DNA from: Veillonella parvula
GTDB lineage: Bacteria > Bacillota > Negativicutes > Veillonellales > Veillonellaceae
Assembly (NCBI RefSeq): GCF_902810435.1
Contig: NZ_LR778174.1
Location: forward strand, 434,001 to 498,000
Length of the DNA: 64,000 nucleotides
Direction: 5' to 3'
A model generated the notes under the pieces. The model worked only from the letters and a program-made list of their open reading frames with translations, was not told where the DNA came from and made no database searches. Below are positions 26,277 to 35,327 of the stretch, piece after piece. Numbering within the stretch: position 1 is the first letter of the stretch; each line of letters opens with the position of its first letter. Made by a program: the position numbers and the translations under genes.

Positions 26277-27133
26277 GTCAGTATTTTTGCAGTATTGTAG
26301 ATAATGCTTTGTGTAATCCAGCTCAGCGCATGTATTTTGACTTGGGAGAGTATCGCTACGGTTTGACTGTGGTAGGTGAAGGGGAACCTATTGTATGTTT
26401 CCACGGCTTCTCTGAATCAAGCTATACTTGGGATGCTATTAATCTGCCGGGGTATCGAGTGGTTCGTATTGATTTAATCGGACATGGCGATTCAGATATT
26501 CCTGATGAGGATAAGGCCTATACCATTCCTCAAATGATAGAGGACTTGCACACAGTTATCTATCACATGGTTGGTGAAAGCTATTACCTTATGGGCTATT
26601 CCATGGGTGCTCGTATTGCACTTTCCTATGCGTTGGAGTATGAACGTGAAATCAAAGGTCTTATTCTTGAAAGTGGTTCGGTAGGCATCGCTTCTGACGC
26701 TGAGCGAGCAGCACGCCGCAAGGCGGATGAAGACTTAGCAGTTCATATCGAAGAGCATGATGGTGCTTGGTTTGCTGCACGATGGGCGGAAGTACCTATT
26801 TTTGAGAGTCAAAAACAGCTTTCAGAGGGGGTAGAAGAATTAATCTATCTACGTCGTTCCAATAATAGCCCATATGCCTTAGCTTGTACGTTGCGTGGGT
26901 CAGGGCAGGGCGTAATGCCTTATGTAGGGGATAAATTAAAAAAATTCTCTGTTAAAGGTTTATATGTGAGTGGCGCATTAGATACAAAATATACTACAAT
27001 AGGAAGAGATGTATTTGGCAAGTTGCCAAGTTTTAATCATGTCATCGTCGACGGGGCGGGGCATAATGTACATATAGAGAAACCGCAGGTTTTTGAACGA
27101 GCGGTATTGGATTTTTTACAGAAGAAAGGTTAA
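26273..27133 (+). CDS. menH: SHCHC synthase (alpha/beta hydrolase)
   Basis: Eliminates pyruvate from SEPHCHC to give SHCHC. 286 residues, alpha/beta-hydrolase fold with the oxyanion strand VCFHGFSES, nucleophile elbow GYSMGARIA, and the C-terminal [11 protein letters not shown] catalytic His. It has about 20 residues more at the N-terminus than many MenH proteins. Its assignment rests on position between menD and menB as well as motifs, since the fold is broad. Overlaps menD by four bases. Confidence 0.88.
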   Translation: MSQYFCSIVDNALCNPAQRMYFDLGEYRYGLTVVGEGEPIVCFHGFSESSYTWDAINLPGYRVVRIDLIGHGDSDIPDEDKAYTIPQMIEDLHTVIYHMVGESYYLMGYSMGARIALSYALEYEREIKGLILESGSVGIASDAERAARRKADEDLAVHIEEHDGAWFAARWAEVPIFESQKQLSEGVEELIYLRRSNNSPYALACTLRGSGQGVMPYVGDKLKKFSVKGLYVSGALDTKYTTIGRDVFGKLPSFNHVIVDGAGHNVHIEKPQVFERAVLDFLQKKG

Positions 27134-27137
27134 GTCC

Positions 27138-27980
27138 ATGAGCAAATTTGATTGGAAAGTATTGGATCGTAATTATGAAGATGTAATTTACGAAACATAT
27201 AATGGCATTGCAAAGATTACTATTAACCGTCCAGAAGTGCGCAACGCATTCCGTCCTAAAACGGTAATGGAGTTAATTGATGCTTTCACAGTAGCTCGTG
27301 AAGATAACGAAGTAGGCGTAATCGTATTGACTGGTGCTAACCACGGTAAGGGCGAAGATAAAGAGGCATTCTGCTCCGGCGGTGACCAAAGCGTACGTGG
27401 TCACGGTGGTTATGTAGGTGAAGACAATGTGCCTCGCTTGAACGTTCTCGATTTACAACGCTTAATTCGCGTCATCCCTAAACCTGTTATTGCAATGGTT
27501 AATGGTTATGCTATCGGTGGCGGTCATGTATTGCACATCGTATGTGACCTTACAATTGCTTCTGAAAATGCTAAGTTCGGTCAAACTGGTCCTCGTGTAG
27601 GCTCCTTCGACGCTGGTTATGGCGCAGGTTACTTGGCTCGTATGATTGGTCACAAACGCGCTCGCGAAGTATGGTTCTTGTGCCGTCAATACACAGCAGC
27701 TCAAGCGTATGAAATGGGCATGGTTAATACTGTGGTACCATTCGACAAATTGGAAGAAGAAACAGTTCAATGGTGTAGCGAAATCCTTGAATTATCTCCA
27801 ATGGCTTTGCGCATGTTGAAAGGCGCTTTCAATGCCGACACAGATGGCCTTGCAGGTTTACAACAATTCGCAGGGGACGCTACATTGATGTACTATACAA
27901 TTGATGAAGCGAAAGAAGGTCGTGACGCGTTCAAAGAAAAACGGAAACCTAACTTCAAACAATTCCCTAAATTCCCTTAA
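27138..27980 (+). CDS. menB: 1,4-Dihydroxy-2-naphthoyl-CoA synthase
   Basis: Crotonase-fold enzyme that cyclises o-succinylbenzoyl-CoA to DHNA-CoA. 280 residues. The MenB-specific stretches [42 protein letters not shown] and [12 protein letters not shown] are present. The start at 27138 lies nine bases after AAAGG; the frame is open further upstream within menH but without a ribosome site. A terminator follows, splitting the men cluster. Confidence 0.96.
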   Translation: MSKFDWKVLDRNYEDVIYETYNGIAKITINRPEVRNAFRPKTVMELIDAFTVAREDNEVGVIVLTGANHGKGEDKEAFCSGGDQSVRGHGGYVGEDNVPRLNVLDLQRLIRVIPKPVIAMVNGYAIGGGHVLHIVCDLTIASENAKFGQTGPRVGSFDAGYGAGYLARMIGHKRAREVWFLCRQYTAAQAYEMGMVNTVVPFDKLEEETVQWCSEILELSPMALRMLKGAFNADTDGLAGLQQFAGDATLMYYTIDEAKEGRDAFKEKRKPNFKQFPKFP

Positions 27981-28036
27981 TTGGGAGTCGATACAGTCCT
28001 ATATGACGGACTATATTAACGGTTAAAACAACAAGT

Positions 28037-28063
28037 GCGCCTCTATAGGAGGCGCCTTTCTTG
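28037..28063 (+). terminator. Terminator after menB
   Basis: GCGCCTC pairs with GAGGCGC over a TATAG loop, followed by CTTTCTT; the T-run is interrupted, so some read-through into menE is possible. Confidence 0.7.
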
Positions 28064-28116
28064 TAATATCTCTTTATTTATCATATTTCAATTATTATTT
28101 TTTAGTTATTACTTAT

Positions 28117-28143
28117 TATTTACTATTTACTATTTACTATTTA
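28117..28143. repeat. TATTTAC heptamer array between menB and menE
   Basis: Three full TATTTAC units and a partial fourth, followed by GGTAATTGGTAATTAG repeats, in the 220-base gap. The 7-bp period would change spacing if copy number varied. No convincing promoter was found there. Confidence 0.8.
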
Positions 28144-28203
28144 TTGGTAATTGGTAATTAGTGATTACTTATTAGTGATTAGGTTTAGATACGAGGTGAG
28201 ATG

Positions 28204-29685
28204 ATGGAGTGGTTACGTTATGGTGCACAGCACTACCCTAATCGTATATGCATAAATGAATACACCTATAACGATATATACCGTGGCGTACTCCATGTAG
28301 CTCGTAATTTAGTGCCTTTAGATGCATCTCGTGTGGCTATCTTATCCGATAATTCTTTGACCATGGCAATGTATGTGTTGGCTGCTATGCTAGTTCACAA
28401 AGAGGTCCTTTTACTCAATGTACATCTTAAACCAAACGAAATAGCGAACCAATTGGATCAATTAGGTGTTACCACCGTATTACATAGTAAAGAACGACGT
28501 AATCAATTGCCTGATGCCGTTGAAACTCAAGTATCAAATTTAGTTGCTCCTATAGTATCAGATTCTGTTGAAAATCAGTTATCTCATTCCGTTGGTTTGG
28601 AGGCTGCTAATTCAATTGTTACAATTGAGTTTGAAACTTTAGAAGGTATTCTATCGGATTTAGCGGGCGAGGATTCCTTTGATTGGACCTTTGCGGACGC
28701 AGACATAGCTGCTATCATGAATACGAGCGCTACTACGGGGCAATTTAAGTCTGTACCGCTTCGATGGGGACAAATTAAAACTCATGTACAAGCATCCCAA
28801 GAGGTACTAGGGAAAACAGAGCAGGATAATTGGCTAATGGTACTGCCTCTGTTTCATGTGAGTGGTTTATCTATCTTGATGAGGTCTCTTTATAATGGAA
28901 CGGCTGTCACTATTTTGCCTAAATATGATGAAGCTCAAGTTCTCAAACTCATAGAATCTGAGAATATTAATATGATGTCTTTAGTGCCTACCATTCTGAC
29001 TCAATTAGAGCCACATATTACAAATCATAAGTTACGCGTTATCTTGCTCGGTGGAGAGTTCATTCCGATGGCACTAATCGATGCTTGTGAAAAGAAATCG
29101 CTGCCTATCTTTAAGACCTACGGCATGACGGAAACCTTTAGTCAAAGCGTTACCTTTTCTGTATTGGATTATCCTGATAAACGAGAATCTGTAGGTAAGC
29201 CATTGCCTGGCATGCAGGTTCGCATCGATAACCCTGATGCGGATGGGGTAGGCGAAATTCATTTGACGGGCCCGATGGTTATGTCTGGGTATATCAACAA
29301 GGAATCTATCGATGGAGACTTTAATACAGATGATATTGGTTACATCGATGAGGATGGCTTTGTTTATATTTTGAATCGTCGTAAGGATCTCATCATTTCT
29401 GGGGGTGAAAATATTTATCCTAAGGAGCTAGAGGATTTGGTCTATACGTTGCCATCGGTGAAGGAATGTGCCGTTGTGCCTGTACCTGATGCTAAATGGG
29501 GACAAGTGCCAGCCCTCTTTGTGGCCTTTCATGATGGTAAAAGTCTGCTACCAGAGGATATTCTAGCTTTTATGTCGAACTCTTTAGCGAAATATAAGGT
29601 TCCAAAATATGTAAAAGCATTAACCGCATTGCCTCGAAATGGAACTGGCAAAATATTGCGCAATGAATTGAAATTAGAAAACTGA
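28204..29685 (+). CDS. menE: o-Succinylbenzoate-CoA ligase
   Basis: ATP-dependent acyl-adenylating enzyme that activates o-succinylbenzoate. About 493 residues. The P-loop reads NTSATTGQFK, with Ala for the usual first Gly of TSGTTG. Other motifs are intact: YGMTETFSQ, GEIHLTGP, DIGYIDEDGF, NRRKDLIISGGENIYP and the C-terminal NGTGKILR with the catalytic Lys. Two ATGs are adjacent (28201, 28204); GAGGTG is better spaced for the second. Starts the second men unit (menE-menC-thioesterase). Confidence 0.92.
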   Translation: MEWLRYGAQHYPNRICINEYTYNDIYRGVLHVARNLVPLDASRVAILSDNSLTMAMYVLAAMLVHKEVLLLNVHLKPNEIANQLDQLGVTTVLHSKERRNQLPDAVETQVSNLVAPIVSDSVENQLSHSVGLEAANSIVTIEFETLEGILSDLAGEDSFDWTFADADIAAIMNTSATTGQFKSVPLRWGQIKTHVQASQEVLGKTEQDNWLMVLPLFHVSGLSILMRSLYNGTAVTILPKYDEAQVLKLIESENINMMSLVPTILTQLEPHITNHKLRVILLGGEFIPMALIDACEKKSLPIFKTYGMTETFSQSVTFSVLDYPDKRESVGKPLPGMQVRIDNPDADGVGEIHLTGPMVMSGYINKESIDGDFNTDDIGYIDEDGFVYILNRRKDLIISGGENIYPKELEDLVYTLPSVKECAVVPVPDAKWGQVPALFVAFHDGKSLLPEDILAFMSNSLAKYKVPKYVKALTALPRNGTGKILRNELKLEN

Positions 29686-29692
29686 GGCGCTT

Positions 29693-30844
29693 ATGAATGA
29701 TATTTTAAACTTTAAAAGTATAACTACATATCGCCTTAAATTACCGCTGAACTTTAACTTCAAGACCGCCAAGGGGGAGGTAAAAGAGCGGGAAACCATC
29801 GTAATCCGTATCGAGGATCAACAAGGTTATGTAGGGTATGGGGAATGCGTAGCTTTCACAGAGCCATTCTATACATTTGAGACAGTAGAAACCTGTTGGA
29901 AAACCTTAGTAGATGATTATATCTTTAATCTGCGCTTGATGCGGCCTAAACCGCTCATGACCTATGTACGACAATTACAGTTTTGGCTCAATCGAGATAA
30001 TATGCCTATGGCCATTGCGGCTCTAGAAAATGCACTCATTCATCTTCATTGCGAACGAATAGGTGTAAACTCTGTTTCTTATATTATGGGACAAGCTTTA
30101 CAAGATACTATTGAAAGTGGTGTCGTTGTCGGTGATGTACCAATAGACAAATTACTCGATATTGTAGAGTGCCATGTTACAAGTAGTTGTAAGCGGATTA
30201 AATTAAAGGTAAATCCTGTAGATGGTTATGAACGAGTAGCTTTAGTTCGCAAACATTATCCGGATTTAGTTTTAGCGGCTGATGCAAATCGAAGCTATTC
30301 GTATCAAGAAATCGATAAGGTGCGTCAGTATGATGATTTAGGTCTAGCTTGTATTGAAGAGCCCTTTGCGATGGCAAACCTTCAATCTTATAGAGATTGG
30401 AAGTGGGAATGTCTTAATGATGACGATTGGAAAATCTATACGCCAATTTGTTTAGATGAGTCCATTTTAGGATATGATGATCTGTCCTATGCTATTGAAT
30501 ATGACTTAATCGATGTGTTGAATGTAAAAGTAGGGCGAATGGGTGGTCTTATTCCAACGAAAGCGGCTATTAATCTATGTAGAGAACGTCATATTCTATA
30601 TTGGATTGGTAGCATGGTAGAGTCAGGGGTTTCTAAAATGCTTCATGTCCAGCTATCCGCATTAGGAGATTCCTATATGGCAGGGGATTTATCTGACTCA
30701 AATAGATATTTTGGACAAGATCTTATTTTCCCAGATTTAACATTTAAAGATGGTGTTATGCATGTTCCCGATGGAGATGGACTAGGTGTAACAGTCTTTG
30801 ATGATAGACTAGAGTCGTATTGTGTGGAGAAACGAACACTATGA
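29693..30844 (+). CDS. menC: o-Succinylbenzoate synthase
   Basis: Enolase-superfamily dehydratase that makes o-succinylbenzoate from SHCHC. 383 residues: KLKVNP (second catalytic Lys context), ADANRSY and IEEPFA and CLDES as metal-ligand strands, then LNVKVGRMGG. Starts seven bases after the menE stop and overlaps the next gene by four bases (ATGA). Confidence 0.92.
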   Translation: MNDILNFKSITTYRLKLPLNFNFKTAKGEVKERETIVIRIEDQQGYVGYGECVAFTEPFYTFETVETCWKTLVDDYIFNLRLMRPKPLMTYVRQLQFWLNRDNMPMAIAALENALIHLHCERIGVNSVSYIMGQALQDTIESGVVVGDVPIDKLLDIVECHVTSSCKRIKLKVNPVDGYERVALVRKHYPDLVLAADANRSYSYQEIDKVRQYDDLGLACIEEPFAMANLQSYRDWKWECLNDDDWKIYTPICLDESILGYDDLSYAIEYDLIDVLNVKVGRMGGLIPTKAAINLCRERHILYWIGSMVESGVSKMLHVQLSALGDSYMAGDLSDSNRYFGQDLIFPDLTFKDGVMHVPDGDGLGVTVFDDRLESYCVEKRTL

Positions 30845-31218
30845 ATTTAATTGAATCCTTACAAATTGATGCTCCTCGTATGACGAGTGATAACACATGT
30901 ATTGCAAAAATGAATTTAACTGAGTTTCACAAACAACCACAAGGCTATTTAAACGGTGGTGCTACATTAGCTTTTGCAGAAATTATTGCAGGTATGATGA
31001 GTAATGAACTGGTAGATTCTCATAAATTTGGTGTAGGACAATCTGTAACTGCTAACCATCTACGCCCTGTAAAGTGTGAAGGATCCTTAACAGCGTTAGG
31101 AACTTTACTAGTAAAAGGTAAGACATCCCATGTGTGGCGCTTTGATATGATAGATGATGCACAACGCCTTATCTCACAAGTGACTGTAACCTTGGCTATT
31201 GTAGATTTTGATAGATAA
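30841..31218 (+). CDS. menI: Hotdog-fold thioesterase, probable DHNA-CoA hydrolase
   Basis: 125 residues, PaaI/YdiI-type hotdog thioesterase: GYLNGGATLAFAEIIAG carries the usual helix with the catalytic acidic residue, followed by GQSVTANHLRPV. Its place at the end of menE-menC, overlapping menC, supports hydrolysis of DHNA-CoA to DHNA, the step still missing after menB. The ATG at 30841 overlaps the menC stop; an earlier in-frame codon inside menC is less likely. Confidence 0.82.
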   Translation: MNLIESLQIDAPRMTSDNTCIAKMNLTEFHKQPQGYLNGGATLAFAEIIAGMMSNELVDSHKFGVGQSVTANHLRPVKCEGSLTALGTLLVKGKTSHVWRFDMIDDAQRLISQVTVTLAIVDFDR

Positions 31219-31316
31219 AATCTCATTTTTAATGGATTTAGTTATATTTGCTAATTAAGTTATGTATAATTTCGTCCTACATGAGAACTTACGATTGTTA
31301 AGATTATAGGATAATA

Positions 31317-31355
31317 AAAGGACAGTATATACTTTTCAGTAGATACTGTCCTTTG
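31317..31355 (+). terminator. Terminator after the men cluster
   Basis: AAAGGACAGTAT pairs with ATACTGTCCTTT across a 14-base loop. The T-run is short. Confidence 0.7.
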
Positions 31356-31455
31356 TTGGTTTTACAATGTAAATGGCTCATCTAGAAAAACGACATAGCT
31401 CTTTTTTACGTTTTCTAAGATCTGTAATTTAAAATGTTAGAAAAGACAAAGATAT

Positions 31456-32076
31456 TTATTTTCTAGTGATAGTATATAGGTCCTCGATATCAGGAATATC
31501 GTAAATTACCCATGTTCCATCTCCTAAATGACGCATCAAAACTCTTATATCTTTTGTCATATTCTTTTTATTATTTTGTATCGTTACAGTCACAGTAGCC
31601 GTATCACCATTATCTTCTGACTTCAGGTTTTTAACCTCTACATCATGTTCCTTAAATAGGCGACCTTCTACAAGACGATCTACCATAGACTTATTATCAT
31701 CATTTGCTGTAGTAGTATTATTGGTAGGTGATTCAGATTTAAAACTGTCAGGATCTTCGATATATGTCCGTATTACGTCTTCGATAAGAGCTGGTCCAAA
31801 TGTTTTGGTAGCGGCTATTGTAGCTTTACCAAGTGGGGTAGATGTATCGACATATTTATTGCCTTCTCGTTCTACAATGTTTTTTACAATGGATTTTATA
31901 TCTACGTGGCGTAATGCTTCGTCTGCATCTTTATCTTGTACTGCTTGGTGAATGATTTTTAATGTGTAGGCTGGTGTATGTGGTACATACCATAAGAAGT
32001 ACCATGCTGCGGCCATCGCTCCTACAATAGCTATGATAAGAGCGATAATAATACCTTTTGAATTGAACTTATTCAT
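31456..32076 (-). CDS. Membrane-anchored DUF2939-like protein
   Basis: 206 residues: short cytoplasmic N-terminus, one transmembrane helix (about residues 8-28) rich in Ile/Ala, then an extracytoplasmic domain. That domain has a helical part (ALRHVDIKSIV, GPALIEDVIRTYI), an Asn/Thr-rich linker and a beta part ending TWVIYDIPDIEDLY. The pattern resembles DUF2939, whose function is unknown. Start at 32076 after AAAGGA; an earlier ATG overlaps that site. It stands alone. Confidence 0.65.
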   Translation of the reverse strand: MNKFNSKGIIIALIIAIVGAMAAAWYFLWYVPHTPAYTLKIIHQAVQDKDADEALRHVDIKSIVKNIVEREGNKYVDTSTPLGKATIAATKTFGPALIEDVIRTYIEDPDSFKSESPTNNTTTANDDNKSMVDRLVEGRLFKEHDVEVKNLKSEDNGDTATVTVTIQNNKKNMTKDIRVLMRHLGDGTWVIYDIPDIEDLYTITRK

Positions 32077-32091
32077 AGCGAATCCTTTCAT

Positions 32092-32411
32092 GTTTCTATA
32101 GCGGCATTTTCATATTGAATATATACATATTGTAGCATATTGAGTAAAGAATAGGATGATTTCTAGTAAAGGGTATACCTATTATAGCTTATAGAGAAAA
32201 TTGTACTATTGCGAAAACTGATGAATTATGACGATAAAGGGTGGATTCCTGTAATATAATATAGAGATACTTTTATAAAAGCTATAAAATAACGATTATC
32301 AAATATAATCAATTATTTTCATAGATTTGTAATAATATTTTTAAAAAAAATAGTTGCATTGCTCTAAAATCCATGATATTATGTACAAGTAGTCAACGCG
32401 AGTTGATACGC
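32092..32411. other. Intergenic stretch before the tRNA cluster
   Basis: 320 AT-rich bases with no gene. The right end holds the tRNA promoter. The left end must carry the promoter of the leftward DUF2939-like gene; a TACAAT preceded by TGC is seen on the minus strand but without a clear -35. Confidence 0.6.
32354..32382 (+). promoter_or_regulatory. Promoter of the tRNA cluster
   Basis: TTGCAT, 17 bases, TATTAT with an upstream TGA (extended -10), 30 bases before tRNA-Asp. Confidence 0.75.
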
Positions 32412-32487
32412 GGCCCCGTGGTGTAGCGGTTAACATGTCGCCCTGTCACGGCGAAGATCGTCAGTTCAAATCTGATCGGGGTCGCCA
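32412..32487 (+). tRNA. tRNA-Asp(GTC)
   Basis: 76 bases, GGCCCCG acceptor pairing with CGGGGTC, GTGTAGCGGTTAAC D arm, anticodon loop CTGTCAC (GTC), T arm with GTTCAAAT, encoded GCCA end. Confidence 0.96.
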
Positions 32488-32508
32488 TTTTTTTTTACAA
32501 AAAATCAT

Positions 32509-32584
<76 letters not shown>

Positions 32585-32596
32585 TTTGTATTCCAT

Positions 32597-32682
32597 GCGG
32601 TTGTGGTGGAATGGCAGACACGCCATCTTGAGGGGGTGGTGAGCTAACGCTCGTGCGGGTTCAAGTCCCGCCAACCGCACCA
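32597..32682 (+). tRNA. tRNA-Leu(GAG)
   Basis: 86 bases, GCGGTTG acceptor, anticodon stem CCATC/GGTGG with loop TTGAGGG (anticodon GAG, reads CUC/CUU), long variable arm, T arm GTTCAAGT, encoded ACCA end. Its 3' end points at the prophage integrase, so it is the natural candidate for the attachment site. Confidence 0.95.
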
Positions 32683-32690
32683 AGCTAATA

Positions 32691-32730
32691 AAATAAGGGC
32701 TTACAGGTAATTCTGTAAGCCCTTATTTTT
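32691..32730 (+). terminator. Terminator of the tRNA cluster
   Basis: AAATAAGGGCTTACAG pairs perfectly with CTGTAAGCCCTTATTT over GTAATT, ending in Ts. Confidence 0.9.
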
Positions 32731-32732
32731 GT

Positions 32733-32777
32733 TTGACATCATAAAGTCTTATGGGGGTTGACATCATTTTGACATCA
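32733..32777. repeat. Three TTGACATCA direct repeats next to the integrase gene
   Basis: Copies at 32733-32741, 32758-32766 and 32769-32777 (the last runs into the integrase stop). Short direct repeats at this place are typical of integrase arm-type binding sites. Confidence 0.5.
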
Positions 32778-33848
32778 GAATATTTTAGAGATGCGTTCCA
32801 CGATGTCATCCTCCATTTTGGGAGTAACGTGAGAGTAAGTATCCATTGTTTCTTGAAATGAAGCATGTCCTAGACGTTCTTGTATGGCTTTCATATTTGC
32901 CCCGTTTTCAATAAGAAGTGTGGCGTGGGTATGTCTTGTACCGTGCATAGTAAAAGTTGGCTTACCGATTAAATTGGCGTATTTCTTACATAACTTGCTG
33001 ACTTCATCAGGGCAGCGAGGACCACCTTTAATGCCAGGAAATACTAAATTATTATTAATCCAGTTCATCGTCTTGATTCTGCGCTTATCGATGACTGTTT
33101 TATGTTTCATAATTTCTTGAAGTGTATCCGCATCAATGGCTATTATCCGTTTAGATGATGTAGTTTTAGTCGTATTGGATATAACTGCAGTTGATCCGAT
33201 TTTGAGTGCTGTTTGTGAGATAGATATGGTCGATTTCTTAAAGTCGATATCAGACCATCGTAAGCCTAATAATTCTGAGCGGCGCATGCCAGTTGCAAAT
33301 GCTAATTTAAAGAGTGCGTGATGCTCAGAATTAGATATATTAGATAAGAAGCTCTTAACTTCATCTACAGACAACGTTACCATATGGCGGACTTTAACTT
33401 GCTTTGGTCTGTCTATATTTTTCATATAATTTTTAGGGATGATATCATCTTTCACTGCTTGCTCTAAGATAGAGCCTAGAATTGTCATCGTATAGGAGAT
33501 AGTTCTTGATGACAATCCGTCCATTGACTCAAAGACATAGCGTAATGTATTAGGTTTTATTTCTGCTAGCTTTACACCGCCAATTTTATCCCGGATATAA
33601 CGATTTATGATTCCCGTATAACTTTGATAGGTGGCCGGAGTTATGGTTTTCTCTTTTAGTTGTAACCATATATTAATCCATGTATTTAATGAGATGGTAG
33701 CATCGAAATTGGCGCATGATTGGTTAGCGTTTATATATTTCTCCATAGATTCTATGGCAGCTTTCTTGGTACTACCATAAAAGTATTTTCTCCTACCATT
33801 TATCACCTTAGATACCTGGTAGCGGCCGTCAGATCGTTTTTTAGCCAT
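32775..33848 (-). CDS. int: Tyrosine site-specific integrase of the prophage
   Basis: 357 residues. The N-terminal arm-binding domain begins with RSDGRYQVSKVINGRRKYFYG, followed by a SAM-like core-binding domain and the catalytic domain. Catalytic residues are visible: R189 in TGMRRSELLG, H302 and R305 in HGTRHTHAT, H328 in GHAS and Y338 in DTYSHV. The start follows a strong GAGGAGG. It lies next to tRNA-Leu and is transcribed toward it, the usual layout for tRNA-targeting phages. Confidence 0.95.
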   Translation of the reverse strand: MAKKRSDGRYQVSKVINGRRKYFYGSTKKAAIESMEKYINANQSCANFDATISLNTWINIWLQLKEKTITPATYQSYTGIINRYIRDKIGGVKLAEIKPNTLRYVFESMDGLSSRTISYTMTILGSILEQAVKDDIIPKNYMKNIDRPKQVKVRHMVTLSVDEVKSFLSNISNSEHHALFKLAFATGMRRSELLGLRWSDIDFKKSTISISQTALKIGSTAVISNTTKTTSSKRIIAIDADTLQEIMKHKTVIDKRRIKTMNWINNNLVFPGIKGGPRCPDEVSKLCKKYANLIGKPTFTMHGTRHTHATLLIENGANMKAIQERLGHASFQETMDTYSHVTPKMEDDIVERISKIF

Positions 33849-33892
33849 AAAAATAACCTCCTCGGCTTAATAAAATAGGTAAAACAAAACAA

Positions 33893-33940
33893 GCCTTAGA
33901 GGTTTTATGTGGTATAATGATATTGGAGTAAAAATGAAGT
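33893..33940. repeat. CCTTAGAGG / CCTCTAAGG inverted repeat around a -10 element
   Basis: Nine-base arms at 33893-33902 and 33931-33940 flank TGG plus TATAAT (33913-33918), upstream of the integrase gene. It could be an operator or an RNA stem arm. Confidence 0.45.
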
Positions 33941-33997
33941 GCCTCTAAGGTATGCAGTTTTTAGTAGCCCTCACTGTGATGAGGGCTTATTTTTTTT
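33925..33997 (+). ncRNA. Candidate small RNA convergent with the STAS-HATPase gene
   Basis: An extended -10 TATAAT at 33913-33918 is followed about 70 bases later by a strong intrinsic terminator on the same strand: AGCCCTCA / TGAGGGCT stem (33966-33987) and eight Ts, ending over the stop of the leftward gene. No plus-strand gene explains this terminator. A four-codon frame (ATG at 33934) with GGAG upstream lies inside. It may be an antisense or type I antitoxin-like RNA; this is inference. Confidence 0.4.
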
Positions 33998-35279
33998 AAT
34001 CTTCAGGTGTATAACTATCAAAAATAAAATCTATAGTTGCTCGAATCGGAGGCTTAGCACCTTTTATTTTTATTAATTTATATGCTTTGATGCCTGTATT
34101 ACAGATAGGAGTTGCTAATAAAGCAACTAAAAAACTATGGGTTGCGGTCTCAGCTTCAGTAAAATCCAATACAACTGTTTTACCTTCAGTTAAAGCAGGT
34201 AGGATACGTTTATCCCTTTGCTTTATGGCTTCGTATTTTACCTCACAATGTTTTCCAAAATAGTTATACATATCAATAACAATTTCTTTTGAAGCATCTA
34301 TATTTTTGCGAGCGTCAACTTCAGCTTTTGCCTTTTGCCGCAATCTTTCTAGTTCATCGTTGATATCAAATGTTTTAAATTTATCAAATCCGATAGTCAT
34401 ATAAACAAATGTACCTGGCCATGGGTGCCGAAGTGTGTTTGATGTTATATCTGTCGGTGATATGTGCAACAAGCCTTGACCTGAAACAATATACATATCT
34501 GCTTCTAAGGTTTTCCCTATGTTAGAAGAAAGATATAGTCCCATCCCTGCGTTATTTTGGCCCTCATAAGGTCGTTTAGGTGCACCAAATGTTCCTGAAA
34601 TTTCGGGCTTAATGGCATACTCTAAGGCCGTCATATCAGAAGTAAATACAGAGTATGTTTTTTCTAAATGCTTTTTTACGCCAATACCTAAGTCGGCGAT
34701 TATGAATGATAACTGCCCTTTGTTTTTATACCAATTAAATTGTAATAGGGAAGGTATAGTAGGATTGTAGCCGTGCTCTAAAGTGTTATAGAGTAGTTCG
34801 GATACAATGTATCTCAAAGTGCCTTCATGCCCAGAAATTAAGTCCATATCAATTTGTGTAGTATAGTCTAAAATTTTGTCTAATGCAGACGGAATATCCG
34901 TTGACTGGTTTCGAATAGCAAACATTGGTTTATCATAAATAAAACGGAAGTTTTCTGTGCTATTTTCAAAAACATTGTAGCAGCCAGGAGCCCCTAAACG
35001 GTACCACATTTGTCCAAGAGTAGATTGTTTATTACAATAAATTTTTACATAACAACCTTTTGATTTTAAAAACCAGATATATAATATTAAGAGTGATAAA
35101 GCTTGATAATTAGCATTAACACAATTACTACCGTCAATTATTAAGCTATCGCCATCGTAAGACCAATCAAAAATAGAAAGATACGAATTAAAATCGACTA
35201 AATTTCTGTTCTTAAACGATAAAGTAGCTGGTAATTTTAAAATTCGATTTTTTCTTTTAGTGTAAATAATTTTTGACAT
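33996..35279 (-). CDS. STAS-like / GHKL ATPase / STAS-like protein (prophage cargo)
   Basis: 427 residues, no signal or membrane segment. Residues about 20-100 look like a STAS-type fold (SLIIDGSNCVNANYQALSLL). Residues 150-290 are a GHKL ATPase domain: N-box ELLYNTLEHGY (161-171), G1 box DLGIGV (196-201) and G2 box NAGMGLYLSS (243-252). The C-terminal 90 residues resemble the STAS-like DUF4325 (VVLDFTEAETATHSF). Kinase-plus-STAS logic recalls anti-sigma/anti-anti-sigma switches fused in one chain. It sits in the integrase-side cargo position where phages often keep defence or conversion genes. Role unknown. Confidence 0.7.
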   Translation of the reverse strand: MSKIIYTKRKNRILKLPATLSFKNRNLVDFNSYLSIFDWSYDGDSLIIDGSNCVNANYQALSLLILYIWFLKSKGCYVKIYCNKQSTLGQMWYRLGAPGCYNVFENSTENFRFIYDKPMFAIRNQSTDIPSALDKILDYTTQIDMDLISGHEGTLRYIVSELLYNTLEHGYNPTIPSLLQFNWYKNKGQLSFIIADLGIGVKKHLEKTYSVFTSDMTALEYAIKPEISGTFGAPKRPYEGQNNAGMGLYLSSNIGKTLEADMYIVSGQGLLHISPTDITSNTLRHPWPGTFVYMTIGFDKFKTFDINDELERLRQKAKAEVDARKNIDASKEIVIDMYNYFGKHCEVKYEAIKQRDKRILPALTEGKTVVLDFTEAETATHSFLVALLATPICNTGIKAYKLIKIKGAKPPIRATIDFIFDSYTPED

Positions 35280-35292
35280 TTTATGTACCTAT

Positions 35293-35321
35293 TTGATATA
35301 CTAAACATATAAATTTATATA
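35293..35321 (+). promoter_or_regulatory. Plus-strand promoter in the prophage cargo region
   Basis: TTGATA, 17 bases, TATATA; it would drive the small RNA candidate that follows. Confidence 0.5.
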
Positions 35322-35327
35322 AATGCT

